DNA of 64,000 nucleotides. Source: Acidobacteriaceae bacterium. Its GTDB lineage: Bacteria > Acidobacteriota > Terriglobia > Terriglobales > Acidobacteriaceae. Below are positions 44,140 through 54,400 of this stretch, piece by piece. Position numbers and translations under genes: made by a program. The DNA lies in NCBI GenBank assembly GCA_025350325.1, contig JANXYB010000078.1:50113-114112 (forward strand), written 5' to 3'. The notes below the pieces were generated by a model. The model made no database searches, had not been told where the DNA came from, and saw only the letters and a list, made by a program, of their open reading frames with translations. Position 1 is the stretch's first letter. Each line of letters begins with the position of its first letter.

Positions 44140-45024
44140 ATGGACTGGAAGAGCAGCCGTATCGATGCATTACTTGAGCAGGCCCTGGTTGAAGATCAGG
44201 CCGCCGGGGACGCCACGACCAATCTCACCATCGACCCTAATCTGCGTGCCGCGGCATCCATCGTCGCTCGGCAAGAGATGGTGCTGGCCGGTCTCGGCGC
44301 AGTGCCCCGTCTCCTTGAAATTTTTGCCCGCCTCGATCCGCGGCCCCAGGCACAAACCCGCTTCGATGTGATAAGCCATCCTGAGATTTTCGACGGCGTG
44401 CGTGCGCACAATGGCCAGGTGCTGGCTGTCATTCGCCATAACGCACGTGTCCTCCTGAGTTGCGAACGCGTGATCCTCAACCTGCTGCAGCATCTCAGCG
44501 GCATTGCCACGCTGACGCGCACCTATGTCGACGCAATTCAAGGCACCAAGGCGCGCATACTCGACACGCGCAAGACTGTACCCGGCTTGCGCGCCCTTGA
44601 GAAGTACGCGGTGCTTTGCGGTGGCGGCACCAATCATCGCCTCGATCTTGCTTCGGGAATCATGATCAAGAACAATCACATCTCGCTTGGTGGCGGACTG
44701 CGCTCTGCACTCACCAATGCTCTCGAGCGGCGCCAAAAAGGTCAGCGCGTGCAGATTGAAGTGCGCAACCAGAACGAATTGACCGAAGCCCTCGATGGTG
44801 GCGCAGAAGCCATCCTGCTCGACAACATGACCCCGGCGCAGGTAAAAGAAGCGGTCGAACGCATTCGCAGCGAGGCGCGCTGGATTCCCATCGAAGCCTC
44901 AGGCGGCATCGTGCTCGAGAACGTACGCGCCTATGCAGAAGCGGGTGTGGACTTCGTCAGCGTGGGCGCATTGACGCACTCCGCCAAGGCTGCCGACATC
45001 TCCATGCGCATCGTGGCAGAATAA
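44140..45024 (+). CDS. nadC: nicotinate-nucleotide pyrophosphorylase (carboxylating)
   Basis: A 294-residue enzyme that turns quinolinate and PRPP into nicotinate mononucleotide, a step of de novo NAD synthesis. EDQAAGDATTNLTI, LNLLQHLSGIATLT, ILDTRKTVPGLRALEKYAVLCGGG (in two parts), HRLDLASGIMIKNNHI and IEASGGIVLENV match the family. It sits in the valS-comEC operon. The nicotinamide salvage gene pncA is a ruin at 2.3 kb, so this route may be essential. Confidence 0.97.
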   Translation: MDWKSSRIDALLEQALVEDQAAGDATTNLTIDPNLRAAASIVARQEMVLAGLGAVPRLLEIFARLDPRPQAQTRFDVISHPEIFDGVRAHNGQVLAVIRHNARVLLSCERVILNLLQHLSGIATLTRTYVDAIQGTKARILDTRKTVPGLRALEKYAVLCGGGTNHRLDLASGIMIKNNHISLGGGLRSALTNALERRQKGQRVQIEVRNQNELTEALDGGAEAILLDNMTPAQVKEAVERIRSEARWIPIEASGGIVLENVRAYAEAGVDFVSVGALTHSAKAADISMRIVAE

Positions 45025-45028
45025 ACCT

Positions 45029-45814
45029 ATGTTCGATCTTGTTGCGCTCGAGGCCGAGCTGGCTGGGAGCGCATTCGCAAACAAACTTCACTTTTCGGCA
45101 GTCACAGACTCGACCAATTCGGATGCACTCAGAGCCGCGCAGGCGGGAGCCCCGCATGGCTCCGTGTTCTTTGCCGATGAGCAGCGCGCCGGCCGTGGAC
45201 GCGGCAACCACACCTGGCAATCCGCAGCAACTGAGGGCCTGTATGTAAGTGTTCTGCTGCGCCCAGCGCTCAAGGCTGTGTCGCTGCCGCTGTTGCCGCT
45301 AGCCGTTGGTTTAGCCGCCGCCGATGCCATTGGCTCGACGGCCTCACTTAAGATCGACCTGCGCTGGCCAAATGATCTTCTAATCGACACTCGCAAAACC
45401 GGCGGCATCCTGGTCGAATCGAAGACCGCCGCAGACACGGTAGCTTTCGCGATCATAGGTGTCGGGATCAACGTTCATCAACTTGCCTTTGATCCCGGCT
45501 TGGCCACGCCCGCGACCTCTCTCGATCTTGAAGCAGGCATTCTCATAAGCCGTCAGCGATTGCTTTTGTCCCTGCTAAAATCGCTGGAGCGTGAGATGTC
45601 GGCTCTGCTTGATCCCGACGCAAGAAACTCAATTCCGAAACGGATTGAGCGGGCATCTACTTGGGTCCGAGGACGCAGGGTTGAGGTCCACGGCCCCCAG
45701 GCGTGCACCGGCATGACTGCTGGCCTCGATGAGCATGGCTTTCTGCTGGTGCGCACGGCAGATGGAGTGGTAACGGTGCAGACCGGCGGCATTCGCGCCG
45801 CGGAAACAGGTTAG
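45029..45814 (+). CDS. birA: biotin--[acetyl-CoA-carboxylase] ligase, monofunctional
   Basis: A 261-residue ligase that activates biotin to biotinyl-AMP and transfers it to the biotin carrier protein. DSTNSDALRAA, ADEQRAGRGRGNHTWQS (biotinyl-AMP loop), LRWPNDLLID with catalytic Lys region KTGGILVE, and IIGVGINVHQ are seen, plus the small C-terminal domain. The N-terminal DNA-binding domain of bifunctional BirA is absent, so it is not an operon repressor. It lies 4 bp after nadC. Confidence 0.95.
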   Translation: MFDLVALEAELAGSAFANKLHFSAVTDSTNSDALRAAQAGAPHGSVFFADEQRAGRGRGNHTWQSAATEGLYVSVLLRPALKAVSLPLLPLAVGLAAADAIGSTASLKIDLRWPNDLLIDTRKTGGILVESKTAADTVAFAIIGVGINVHQLAFDPGLATPATSLDLEAGILISRQRLLLSLLKSLEREMSALLDPDARNSIPKRIERASTWVRGRRVEVHGPQACTGMTAGLDEHGFLLVRTADGVVTVQTGGIRAAETG

Positions 45815-45820
45815 AGACGC

Positions 45821-46666
45821 ATGCTGCTTGCTGTGGACGTAGGCAACACCAATACGGTGCTCGGCCTCTACCGCCTGGAGAATGAATCCGACGCCATTGC
45901 CCCGCCCGCACCAACAAGCCCATCGGACGCGCCGCAACTGGCAGCGCACTGGCGCATCTCCACCCACCGCACCCAGACCGTGGATGAGTATGGCGTGCTC
46001 TTTGTGAATCTTTTCAACATGCACGGCATGGCGCCGAACCAGGTGACCCACATCATCGTTTCGTCTGTTGTGCCCCCCGTCGACTCGACGTTGCGGCAGG
46101 TGTGCGAGAGCTATTTCCATGTCCAGCCCCTCTTTGTCGAGCCAGGAATCAAGACGGGCATGCCGGTGCTGGTCGATAACCCCAGCGAACTCGGCGCGGA
46201 TCGTTTGGTCAACGCCATCGCTGCGTTTGAGCGCTATGGCGGCCCCTGCGTGGTGGTCGACTTCGGCACCGCCACAACCTTCGACGTCATTTCTGCCAAG
46301 GGGGAATACCTGGGCGGAGCCATCGCCCCCGGGCTTGGCATCAGCGCGGATGCTCTCTTTTCGCGTGCCGCACGACTCGGGCGCGTAGACATCAAGCGAC
46401 CCGCGAAAGTCATTGGCACCAACACGGTGACCCATCTGCAGAGCGGCCTCTACTACGGCTACATCGGCCTCGTCGATGGCATTCTTGAGCGTATGATTGC
46501 GGAACTCGGCCAGCCCGCGCGCGTGATCGCTACCGGCGGCCTGGCGCGACAAATCTCGTCCGACTCGCGCTTCATTGCGGAGATCGATGACATGCTCACG
46601 CTCGACGGCCTGCTAATTTTGTTTGAACGCAATCGCACGGCACGTCCGCGCACGCGCCCGCACTAA
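45821..46666 (+). CDS. coaX: type III pantothenate kinase
   Basis: A 281-residue kinase of the ASKHA fold that phosphorylates pantothenate, the first step of coenzyme A synthesis. MLLAVDVGNTNTVLGLY is the N-terminal phosphate loop, GADRLVNAIAAFERYGGPCVVVDFGTATTFD carries the catalytic Asp region (quoted in part), and GGAIAPGLGIS and ATGGLA close the fold. There is no feedback-type CoaA in the window. birA and coaX are often adjacent. Confidence 0.96.
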   Translation: MLLAVDVGNTNTVLGLYRLENESDAIAPPAPTSPSDAPQLAAHWRISTHRTQTVDEYGVLFVNLFNMHGMAPNQVTHIIVSSVVPPVDSTLRQVCESYFHVQPLFVEPGIKTGMPVLVDNPSELGADRLVNAIAAFERYGGPCVVVDFGTATTFDVISAKGEYLGGAIAPGLGISADALFSRAARLGRVDIKRPAKVIGTNTVTHLQSGLYYGYIGLVDGILERMIAELGQPARVIATGGLARQISSDSRFIAEIDDMLTLDGLLILFERNRTARPRTRPH

Positions 46667-47383
46667 ATGACTGTGTTTAATTACTTCAACTATTTCACCG
46701 AGATTGAAGATCGCTTTCAGCAGCGCCGGGGAACGCTGCTGCTGCTCTCAACCCTTGACTGGGCGTTGATTGAGACATGGCGCGACGCGGGCATTCCCCT
46801 CGAAGCGGCCCTGCGCGGGATCGATACGGCCTTTGAGAGATATGAATCGAAACAAAAGCGCGGAAGAGCGAGACGCATTAATGGGCTTGCCTGGTGCGCG
46901 CAGGCAGTGATGGAAGCAGCCGAAGAACTGCGCGAGGCCTGTGCCGGCACTGCCGCGCCCGCCTCTGCCGACTGCGAATCGGGCTTTGAACAGGAACGCG
47001 TCGCAGCGCATCTTGAAGCAGCCGCGACCGCGCTCGACGGCGCGTCCATAGCGCCCGAGGCCTGCGCGTTAACTGCCGCGCGGCTCCGCGACTTGGCGAC
47101 TGAATGCCGTTTGCTAACTTCAGCCACCGCCCCCCGTGATATGGAAGCCTTCGAACGCATCCTCACCGTACTCGAAGAAAAGTTATTCGCCGCACTCACA
47201 GCGGCTGCGCCTGAGTCCCTGCTGGTCGCGCTCAAGGAACATGCCGCACGCGAACTCGCCCCGTACCGCAGTCGCATGGGTGCCGTACAACTGCGTCAGG
47301 TGGAGCATCAATTCGTACAGAAGCAGCTTTTGGTGCACTACAACCTGCCCCGCCTCAGCTTGTTCTACATGAGTCAGCAATGA
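46667..47383 (+). CDS. conserved-looking protein of unknown function in the valS-comEC operon
   Basis: A 238-residue soluble, mainly alpha-helical protein that starts immediately after the coaX stop (TAA then ATG) and overlaps rlmD by 4 bp. It opens with MTVFNYFNYFTEIEDRFQQR. The middle is Ala-rich and low in motifs. I recognise no domain. Its tight packing with conserved genes argues that it is real and expressed. Confidence 0.75.
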   Translation: MTVFNYFNYFTEIEDRFQQRRGTLLLLSTLDWALIETWRDAGIPLEAALRGIDTAFERYESKQKRGRARRINGLAWCAQAVMEAAEELREACAGTAAPASADCESGFEQERVAAHLEAAATALDGASIAPEACALTAARLRDLATECRLLTSATAPRDMEAFERILTVLEEKLFAALTAAAPESLLVALKEHAARELAPYRSRMGAVQLRQVEHQFVQKQLLVHYNLPRLSLFYMSQQ

Positions 47384-48699
47384 AGCCGACGCAGCCTCAA
47401 CCATCGCAATTCAATTCCTCGCAACGCGTGCAGATTGAAAAGCCAATTTATGGTGGCGCATTTCTAGCGCGCGTCGAAGGCAAGGCCGTCTTTGTGCCGC
47501 TCACGCTGCCCGGTGAACAAGCTCTCGTCCGCATCGTCCAAGACAAGCGCGGCTACGCGACTGCCGAAGTGGATCAACTCATCGGCACCGCGCCGCAGCG
47601 TGTTTCTCCGGGTTGTCGCCACTTTGACGCTTGCGGTGGGTGTCACTATCAGCACGCCAATTACGCGACACAACTCGAAATCAAGCACTTAATTCTGCGT
47701 GAAACGCTGGAGCGCGGCGGCGTAAAAGCACCTGAGACTATAGACATACAATCCGGCGAACCGTGGGGTTATCGAAATCGCGTCCGCATGGCGTTTGATG
47801 TCGCCGGCAACGTTGGCTACCGCGCGCGTCGCTCCCACAGTGTGATCCCCATTTCTGAGTGTCCGATTGCTGCGCCGTTGCTGGTACGGGCGGCGCGCGC
47901 TGCAGCCGAGCTTTGGCGGGCATTAGCGCCCGCATTACGGCCAACTGAAATCGCGTTGTTTTGCAACGCAGATGAATCGGCATTACTGGTTAGCGTTTTT
48001 ATTCCCCATCACCCGGCCAATCTGCGCTTCGACGAGTTCGCGCATGCTCTCGCTGAACAGGTGCCGGCATTGCGAGGCGCGGAGCTCGTTGTTGATTACC
48101 TAGCCGAAAAGCGAAGGCCGCAGTCTCTGCGCACGATTGCGCGGTGGGGCGCAAATTCGCTCACATACAGCGCCTCTGGATTTGACTTTCGCGTGGATCA
48201 CGGAGCGTTTTTCCAAGTGAACCGTTGGCTTGTAGATTCTCTGGTCGAACGCGTCGCGGCGGCATCGAGCGGCGAGTTGGCCTGGGACTTGTTCGCGGGC
48301 GTCGGTCTATTTGCCCGTGCGCTGTCATCCCGCTTCACCAAGGTTGTGGCCGTCGAATCCGCACCTGCGGCGACGGCTGCGCTTGAGCATAATTTGCACG
48401 GAACCACCGGTACTGGAGTGAGCGCTGAAACACTCGCATTTCTGCGGCATAACAAGACCCAACGGCCTGACCTGATTGTGGTCGACCCGCCACGCACAGG
48501 CCTGGGTGCCGAGATCACGTCGTTGCTTTCGACCATTGCAGCGCCTTCCCTTACGTACGTTTCGTGTGATCCCGCAACGCTGGCTCGAGACTTGCGCGCT
48601 CTCATCGGTTCGGGATACGCGATTGGATCGCTCGCTCTCACAGATCTCTTTCCGCAAACCTTTCATCTTGAAACAGTAGTGCACTTGCATCGATCCTGA
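47380..48699 (+). CDS. rlmD: 23S rRNA (uracil-5-)-methyltransferase, RumA type
   Basis: A 439-residue SAM-dependent RNA methyltransferase. An N-terminal TRAM-like domain comes first, then a 4Fe-4S motif with CRHFDACGGCHYQH, FFQVNRWLVDSLV, the SAM loop WDLFAGVGLFARAL, DPPRTGLG, and the catalytic Cys in YVSCDPATLARDL. It methylates a uracil of 23S rRNA (U1939 or U747 type) or possibly tRNA; the exact site is not decided by sequence. Overlaps the previous gene as ATGA. Confidence 0.88.
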   Translation: MKPTQPQPSQFNSSQRVQIEKPIYGGAFLARVEGKAVFVPLTLPGEQALVRIVQDKRGYATAEVDQLIGTAPQRVSPGCRHFDACGGCHYQHANYATQLEIKHLILRETLERGGVKAPETIDIQSGEPWGYRNRVRMAFDVAGNVGYRARRSHSVIPISECPIAAPLLVRAARAAAELWRALAPALRPTEIALFCNADESALLVSVFIPHHPANLRFDEFAHALAEQVPALRGAELVVDYLAEKRRPQSLRTIARWGANSLTYSASGFDFRVDHGAFFQVNRWLVDSLVERVAAASSGELAWDLFAGVGLFARALSSRFTKVVAVESAPAATAALEHNLHGTTGTGVSAETLAFLRHNKTQRPDLIVVDPPRTGLGAEITSLLSTIAAPSLTYVSCDPATLARDLRALIGSGYAIGSLALTDLFPQTFHLETVVHLHRS

Positions 48700-48740
48700 T
48701 AGGCTTGACGGCCATAGATGCTTTTCCAAATTCAGGTGCG

Positions 48741-51452
48741 ATGCACGCGGAACTGACCAATTCCGGGCCTTCGAGTCACGTCGCGACGGCACTGACGGCG
48801 GTGCCGCTGTTGCACGCAGCGTGGCTCTTCGCAATTGGCATTGCATTCGCGCATACTGTTTGGCTGCGCCCCAGTTTTGTACTCGTTGCTCTTGGGCCAG
48901 TCTCTTTGCTTTGCGGCATTGCTGCGTTGCGCGCACAACGCATTGTCTGGCTACCCCTCGCAGTGCTGTGGTGCCTGCTGGGCGTCTGGTGCGCAGAGAT
49001 GGAGCCGCGTCCTGCACCCTCGCACGGCGTCGTCGCACTCTCCGACGGATTGCTGCGCACCGTAGAGGGCACCATCGCAGACGCTGAACCCGTGCGCGGA
49101 GAGTTAGAACAAAACGTCGATGAGCTTTCACAAATCGCACCCACGCAACGTATCGATCTGCACATAACGAATATTGAGCTAGTCACCGATGAAGCGGATA
49201 CGCCGTCCCCGATGACGGGCGGTGTGCGCTTCACGGTGAAGTGGCCGCAGCAACCTTATGGTGCCGCGGTACCACCAGCTTTGCGATGTGGCGAGCAAAT
49301 TCGTGCAACCGTTCGGTTGCTCACGCCGGAGATATACCGTGACCCCGGCGTCTTTAGTCGAACCGATTATCTGCTTGAGCAAGGCATTTCATCGACGGCA
49401 TCGGTCAAGATTGATCGCGTAGAGAGTCTAGACAGGCCGACCGTCGCATCTTTCGCGTGCCGTCTCGCCGGTTGGCAGCATGCGTCGAGCGCTCGCCTGC
49501 TGGCACTGCCCGCCGCGATGCGCGGGCTGCCTGCGCCGCTTCGTCTCACTGAGGACGACGCCATCATGCTCGCGGCCATGGCGACGGGGGATCGCACGTA
49601 CCTGACGCGCTCATTGCGCATTGGATTTGAACGTACGGGATCGTTCCACATGCTGGTCGTTTCCGGTTTTCATCTCGCTATTCTCGCCGGATGTTTTTTC
49701 TGGATCGCGCGCCGTTTGCACTTGCCACGTGTACCCGCAACCATCGCCACCATCATCGCGTCGGCCGCATACGCGTTGTTCACCGGCTTCGCAACGCCAG
49801 TACAGCGCTCCCTGCTGATGATTACGCTCTATCTGCTCGGAACCCTCTTCTATCGCCGGCGCAATGCGCTCAACACGATTGGATTTGCCTCGCTCTGCCT
49901 GCTGGCGATGAGCCCGCGCAGCCTCTTTGAGTCAAGCCTGCAGATGACTTTGCTTGCCGTTGTAGCAATCGGAGGCATCGCCGCTCCGCTGCTTCAGAAA
50001 ACTGTACACCCCTACGTGAACGCTACGCGCGACCTTCGTCTCACTGCGATAGACATCAAGCTGACGCCGCAATTAGCCGAGTTCAGAATCGTACTGCGCA
50101 TGGTCGCATCTGCCTTGCATAAGGCTCTATCGGCGCGCATGGCCTGGAGTATTTTTCCGTGGCTTGTGAAGTCAACCCTGCGCCTGGTTGAAGTGCTGGT
50201 CGTCTCAATCGTGGTGGAGTTGGCGATGACGCTGCCCATGGCACTCTACTTTCATCGCATCACGCTTCTGGCGCTGCCCGTCAATATCTTCATCCTCCCG
50301 CTGCTCTTAGTTCTCATGCCCGCGGCGCTGCTTACGCTGGTGATGTTGTTCGTGTGGCCCGCAGCGGCCACTGCTCCTGCAATGCTGGCCGCGCTGCTTC
50401 TTCACATCGGCGTAGGACTAGTGCATCACTTCAGTTCGCTCGCACTGGGGGATCTGCGCCTTCCCGCTCCACTCTTAATCCAATCGTTGACATTTTGTGC
50501 ACTGCTGGCCGCTGCCATCGTGCTCGCCAGGCGCGCCAATGTTAGGGAACAGCGATGGCTTCTCCTCGCCGCGTGCAGTGCTTTAGTGCTTGCGGCTCTT
50601 GCTGTCGTCGTGCCCCGGCCGCTACAGCATCCAAAAAATGCATTGCTGGTCGAAGCCATCGACGTCGGCCAGGGCGATGCTCTGCTGCTCATCACGCCCG
50701 ACGGCAAGACCCTGCTCGTCGACGGCGGGGGCTTTGGCGGAGGGCCGCGCCAGGCACCGCAGGAATTCGACATTGGAGAAGAAGTCGTTTCGCAGGCGCT
50801 CTGGGCGCGGGGCATTCGCCATCTCGATGCAGTGGCCTTGAGCCATGCGCATTCCGACCACATGGGCGGCCTTCCTGCAGTGTTGCGCAATTTCAAACCG
50901 GCTGAATTGTGGGTCGGAAATAATCCGTCCGTGGCGCCATACACCGCATTACTCGACGAGGCTGCAAACCTAAATGTGCGCCTGCGTACACTCAGTGCAG
51001 GCGACGACTTTGCGCTGGGCAATGCGAGGGTCGATGTTCTGGCTCCGTTCCGCGATTACCAGCCCGGCGCGGAGCCGGCCAACAACGACTCGCTGGTGCT
51101 ACATGTCGCCTATGGTAAGACTTCGGTCTTGCTGGAAGGCGATGCAGAGGCGCCGATCGAGCAGGCCATGCTCTCTGAGGCCTATCTACAAAGTACGCTG
51201 CTCAAAGTTGCTCATCACGGCAGTGCCTCATCGACGAAGCCTGAATTTTTAGCTCGCGTTGCGCCGCAGTTTGCTGTCATCTCTTGCGGTCTTCATAATC
51301 GCTACGGACATCCGCGTCAGGAGATCCTCACCGCGCTCGAAGCAGCGAGAACCCGCACCTACGTCACGGATATAAACGGCGCCGTCTGCTTTTCGCTCGA
51401 TGGTAAAAACGTTGTTCCCGATCCGTTCTGCGGTCAGGATACTGCGCGCTAG
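48741..51452 (+). CDS. comEC: ComEC/Rec2-family DNA uptake channel
   Basis: About 903 residues. N-terminal membrane helices, an OB-like periplasmic domain (about 90-220), the competence domain with GSFHMLVVSGFHLAILAG, and a C-terminal metallo-beta-lactamase domain with HAHSDHMGG at about residue 701 and HHGSASSTKPEF. It moves single-stranded DNA across the inner membrane during transformation. A stretch of about 70 residues at 430-500 between membrane helices is longer than usual. ATG 48741 is chosen over TTG 48705. Its stop codon shares CTAG with the convergent receptor. Confidence 0.94.
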   Translation: MHAELTNSGPSSHVATALTAVPLLHAAWLFAIGIAFAHTVWLRPSFVLVALGPVSLLCGIAALRAQRIVWLPLAVLWCLLGVWCAEMEPRPAPSHGVVALSDGLLRTVEGTIADAEPVRGELEQNVDELSQIAPTQRIDLHITNIELVTDEADTPSPMTGGVRFTVKWPQQPYGAAVPPALRCGEQIRATVRLLTPEIYRDPGVFSRTDYLLEQGISSTASVKIDRVESLDRPTVASFACRLAGWQHASSARLLALPAAMRGLPAPLRLTEDDAIMLAAMATGDRTYLTRSLRIGFERTGSFHMLVVSGFHLAILAGCFFWIARRLHLPRVPATIATIIASAAYALFTGFATPVQRSLLMITLYLLGTLFYRRRNALNTIGFASLCLLAMSPRSLFESSLQMTLLAVVAIGGIAAPLLQKTVHPYVNATRDLRLTAIDIKLTPQLAEFRIVLRMVASALHKALSARMAWSIFPWLVKSTLRLVEVLVVSIVVELAMTLPMALYFHRITLLALPVNIFILPLLLVLMPAALLTLVMLFVWPAAATAPAMLAALLLHIGVGLVHHFSSLALGDLRLPAPLLIQSLTFCALLAAAIVLARRANVREQRWLLLAACSALVLAALAVVVPRPLQHPKNALLVEAIDVGQGDALLLITPDGKTLLVDGGGFGGGPRQAPQEFDIGEEVVSQALWARGIRHLDAVALSHAHSDHMGGLPAVLRNFKPAELWVGNNPSVAPYTALLDEAANLNVRLRTLSAGDDFALGNARVDVLAPFRDYQPGAEPANNDSLVLHVAYGKTSVLLEGDAEAPIEQAMLSEAYLQSTLLKVAHHGSASSTKPEFLARVAPQFAVISCGLHNRYGHPRQEILTALEAARTRTYVTDINGAVCFSLDGKNVVPDPFCGQDTAR

Positions 51453-54400
51453 AACCTGAAGCGCGTGCCAAATTGAAATTGCCGCTCGCGATAAGAATCG
51501 ACGGCGTTAATGCTCAAAGGCTGGCCGAATTCTGTTTTTCCCTTTTTGAGCCCGGTCATGAAGTTGAGCGTAGGCAGGCCTCCGTGCACGCTGCCCGATT
51601 CAATTGAGTAGCCGGTTGTTTCGATCGCCGTTACATTCTGGTGATTGAAAAAGTTGAAGCTTTCCGCCAGCAACTCAAGCTGCCGCATATGGCCCAGATT
51701 GAACTTTTTGCTGAGTCGAAGGTCGGCCTTCCATGTCGCTGGATAGCGATATGTATTACGTCCCACGCCATAAACCCGATTATCGCCGCCGTAGCCGTTC
51801 ATGCCGCTTCCAAGCGCCACGATCGGCGCACCATCCCCACCGAATTCCTTGGCCAGAGAACCGCCGGCACGCATCGAGTAAGGCAGGCCACTGTGAAATC
51901 GCCCGATCCCTGAAATCATCCACCCGTTGCTCAATCGCCCCAACGGATTGGCTAACTTCCACTGCGGCGCTAAAATCATGGCGCCGGAAAGTGAATGGCG
52001 AATATCGAGGTTGCTGGTGCCGTACTCCTGCGCAAAATTTCCGGGGTCAAGCATGCTGCCGCCACTAGCCTGCGCGCTTTCGTTGGGATTCCAGTCCATG
52101 GCATGCGCATACGTATATTTCACGTGGAACGCGAGCCCTCGAGCCGAGCGCGAAAGATGCACCGTTGCAGCCTCGTATGTAGAATTGGCGCGGCTCGAAA
52201 TTTCGGTAACCTGCTGATAGTCGGGATTCAGACGTCCTCCGTAACCAGTCGGCGAACTTGGCGATGGCCACGAGGCGTAGAACGGCACTGTGATTTTCGA
52301 CGTATTGATTGGTCCCGACCGGTTGCCGTCCACAATTGCATAGGTTATAGTTTGCGGGTTCAGCGTGGGATCTATGTTGGCGTCAACCGTAACCGGCAAA
52401 CGGCGACCAAGACTCACTGCCGTACTCGCAATCAGCCTCACGTGGCCCGGCAGGGTCTCTTCCACCGCGGCCTCTGCCTGGTGTATCTCGCCGTTGCGAA
52501 AACCCGGGGCAAATTCCACCACGCCCGGCTTCACTACACTCGAGGGCTCTCCGGCCAGCACATAAGGGAACGGCGGAGCACCGCCGCCGCGCAGATTGTC
52601 CGTAGGCCGCATGAAGAACCGCAGATCTCCTTTGAACGAACCGGTCTGAGTTAGCGCCGTCTCTACGAGCATGTTAGGAGTGCGGCCGAAATACATGCCG
52701 TAGCCCACGCGCAACAAAGGCCAATGGCTCTCCCCCGAGCCCCACGCAAAACTGGCACGCGGCCCCCAGTTATTTCCCAGGCTCGGCAGTTGCTGCGTAA
52801 GCGGCAATTTGGGATTATTGAGCGCGGCGATCGACCGAGGCAACTGCTCGCGATCCCAGCGCATGGCGAGAGAGAGCACTAACCGCTTTTTAGGCTGCCA
52901 TTGCGACGTGCCATAAGCGGCCCAATCATTGGTATTGAGCCACCAGTTGCTTGGCCCCATGGTCTGTGTGTAATACGAGTAGCAAGGCAAGTATCCAAGG
53001 CCGTGCAGCACCTGCGTCGAATCGCGCCACACCCTTCCGGTCTCGTCACAGTTATGTTGTTGCATTGGATTCAACTGGCCATTGAAGCCAAAACTTTCGA
53101 AAGCCAATGCATCCGACACAAAATTTTCTACGCTGGAGTAGTGATACGTCCCCGTCTGATTGAGCAACCGGCTGGTTGCATCTGTATTGTGATTGATTTC
53201 AATTCCCGCGTTGAGCAGCAGGGCGCTGTGCACCCAACTCAGTTGCTCTTGCCCCTTAAAGAGACGCTCATCGGGATAGCTGCCGGTGCCGAAGCGCGCT
53301 GGATTGCCGATACTGAATCCGTAGCGGGAATCGACAACGATTTGCGGCAACTGTCCCCACCCGTTCACGTTGAGCGTTTGTTCGTAAGTTGAAGGGCTCG
53401 CCGCATCAGCATTTGTGATCTGCCGCCCAAACGAAGCCTGCGTAACAGCCAACAGGTTCGATGTGAGAAATGCTTCCCAACGCCCCAACACCCATTCTTC
53501 GCGGGCACGGCTCGATCCGAAGCTGTGCGTCCCGTAATTCTCAGAGGCGGCGGTAAGCCCACCGCCGGGTGCGTCGAGGCGCGCACCCGTTCCTTCCAGC
53601 GTGAAACGGTGTCGCTCAGCGGCTGTCCAATCAATGCGCGCGAACCCACTCCATTGCGATGACGTGCGAGTCGCTGGGCCGAGCAGTCCCGACAAAGTCT
53701 CAAGCATCTTGGAGTAGGCTCCAATCCCTTCACTTACGGGATCGACGCTGCTCAGACCCAACCGCGCGCTCAGCACCTGCATCTGATCGTTCGACGGCTG
53801 CGCGAAAAAACTCTCAGGGTGCTTGACCGAAGAAACGCCGGGATGGTCGCGCTCATCGCTGTCGAGTGAGGCAAACCAAAACAGCTTGTCACGCCGAAGC
53901 GCGCCCCCGATCCCGGCACCCAGTGTCGCTTCACGATTACTCGGCGAATAGGGCTGCCCCACAAACGTAGGCGTGGTGTCGGGTGTGGCGGGCGCAGACT
54001 CTTTGACCCATTGCGTGAATGGATTCTTGGCGCCCCATACATTCTGCTTTTCAAAAATAAACACCTGACCGTGCAGTACGTCCGCGCCATGCTGCGTTGA
54101 AATATCTGTATGGCTAAGCGTCGCCCGGATCGCAGAGGAACCACCAACTATACCCTGCGACCTAACCTCGCGGATGCCCGATTCACTCGCCGCCGGTCCG
54201 ATGAGCGAAGCGGCCCGACCTGCGCCACGGCCGACACCGGTGCCGCCAAACGCTAAGCCAATGCTCGAGCCGTCGACGGTCGTCGCCTGGTCCACACGGC
54301 CCGACCCTCGCCCTTCGTCTGCGTCAGCTAATACTGCACCGGGCGGCGTATCGAGCACGAAAGTCTGCCAGTTGCGTCCGCTCACCGGAAGCGCTTGCAA

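Noticed and set aside
45629..46552. 307-codon minus-strand ORF
   Set aside because: Antisense to birA and coaX, both of which have full catalytic motifs.
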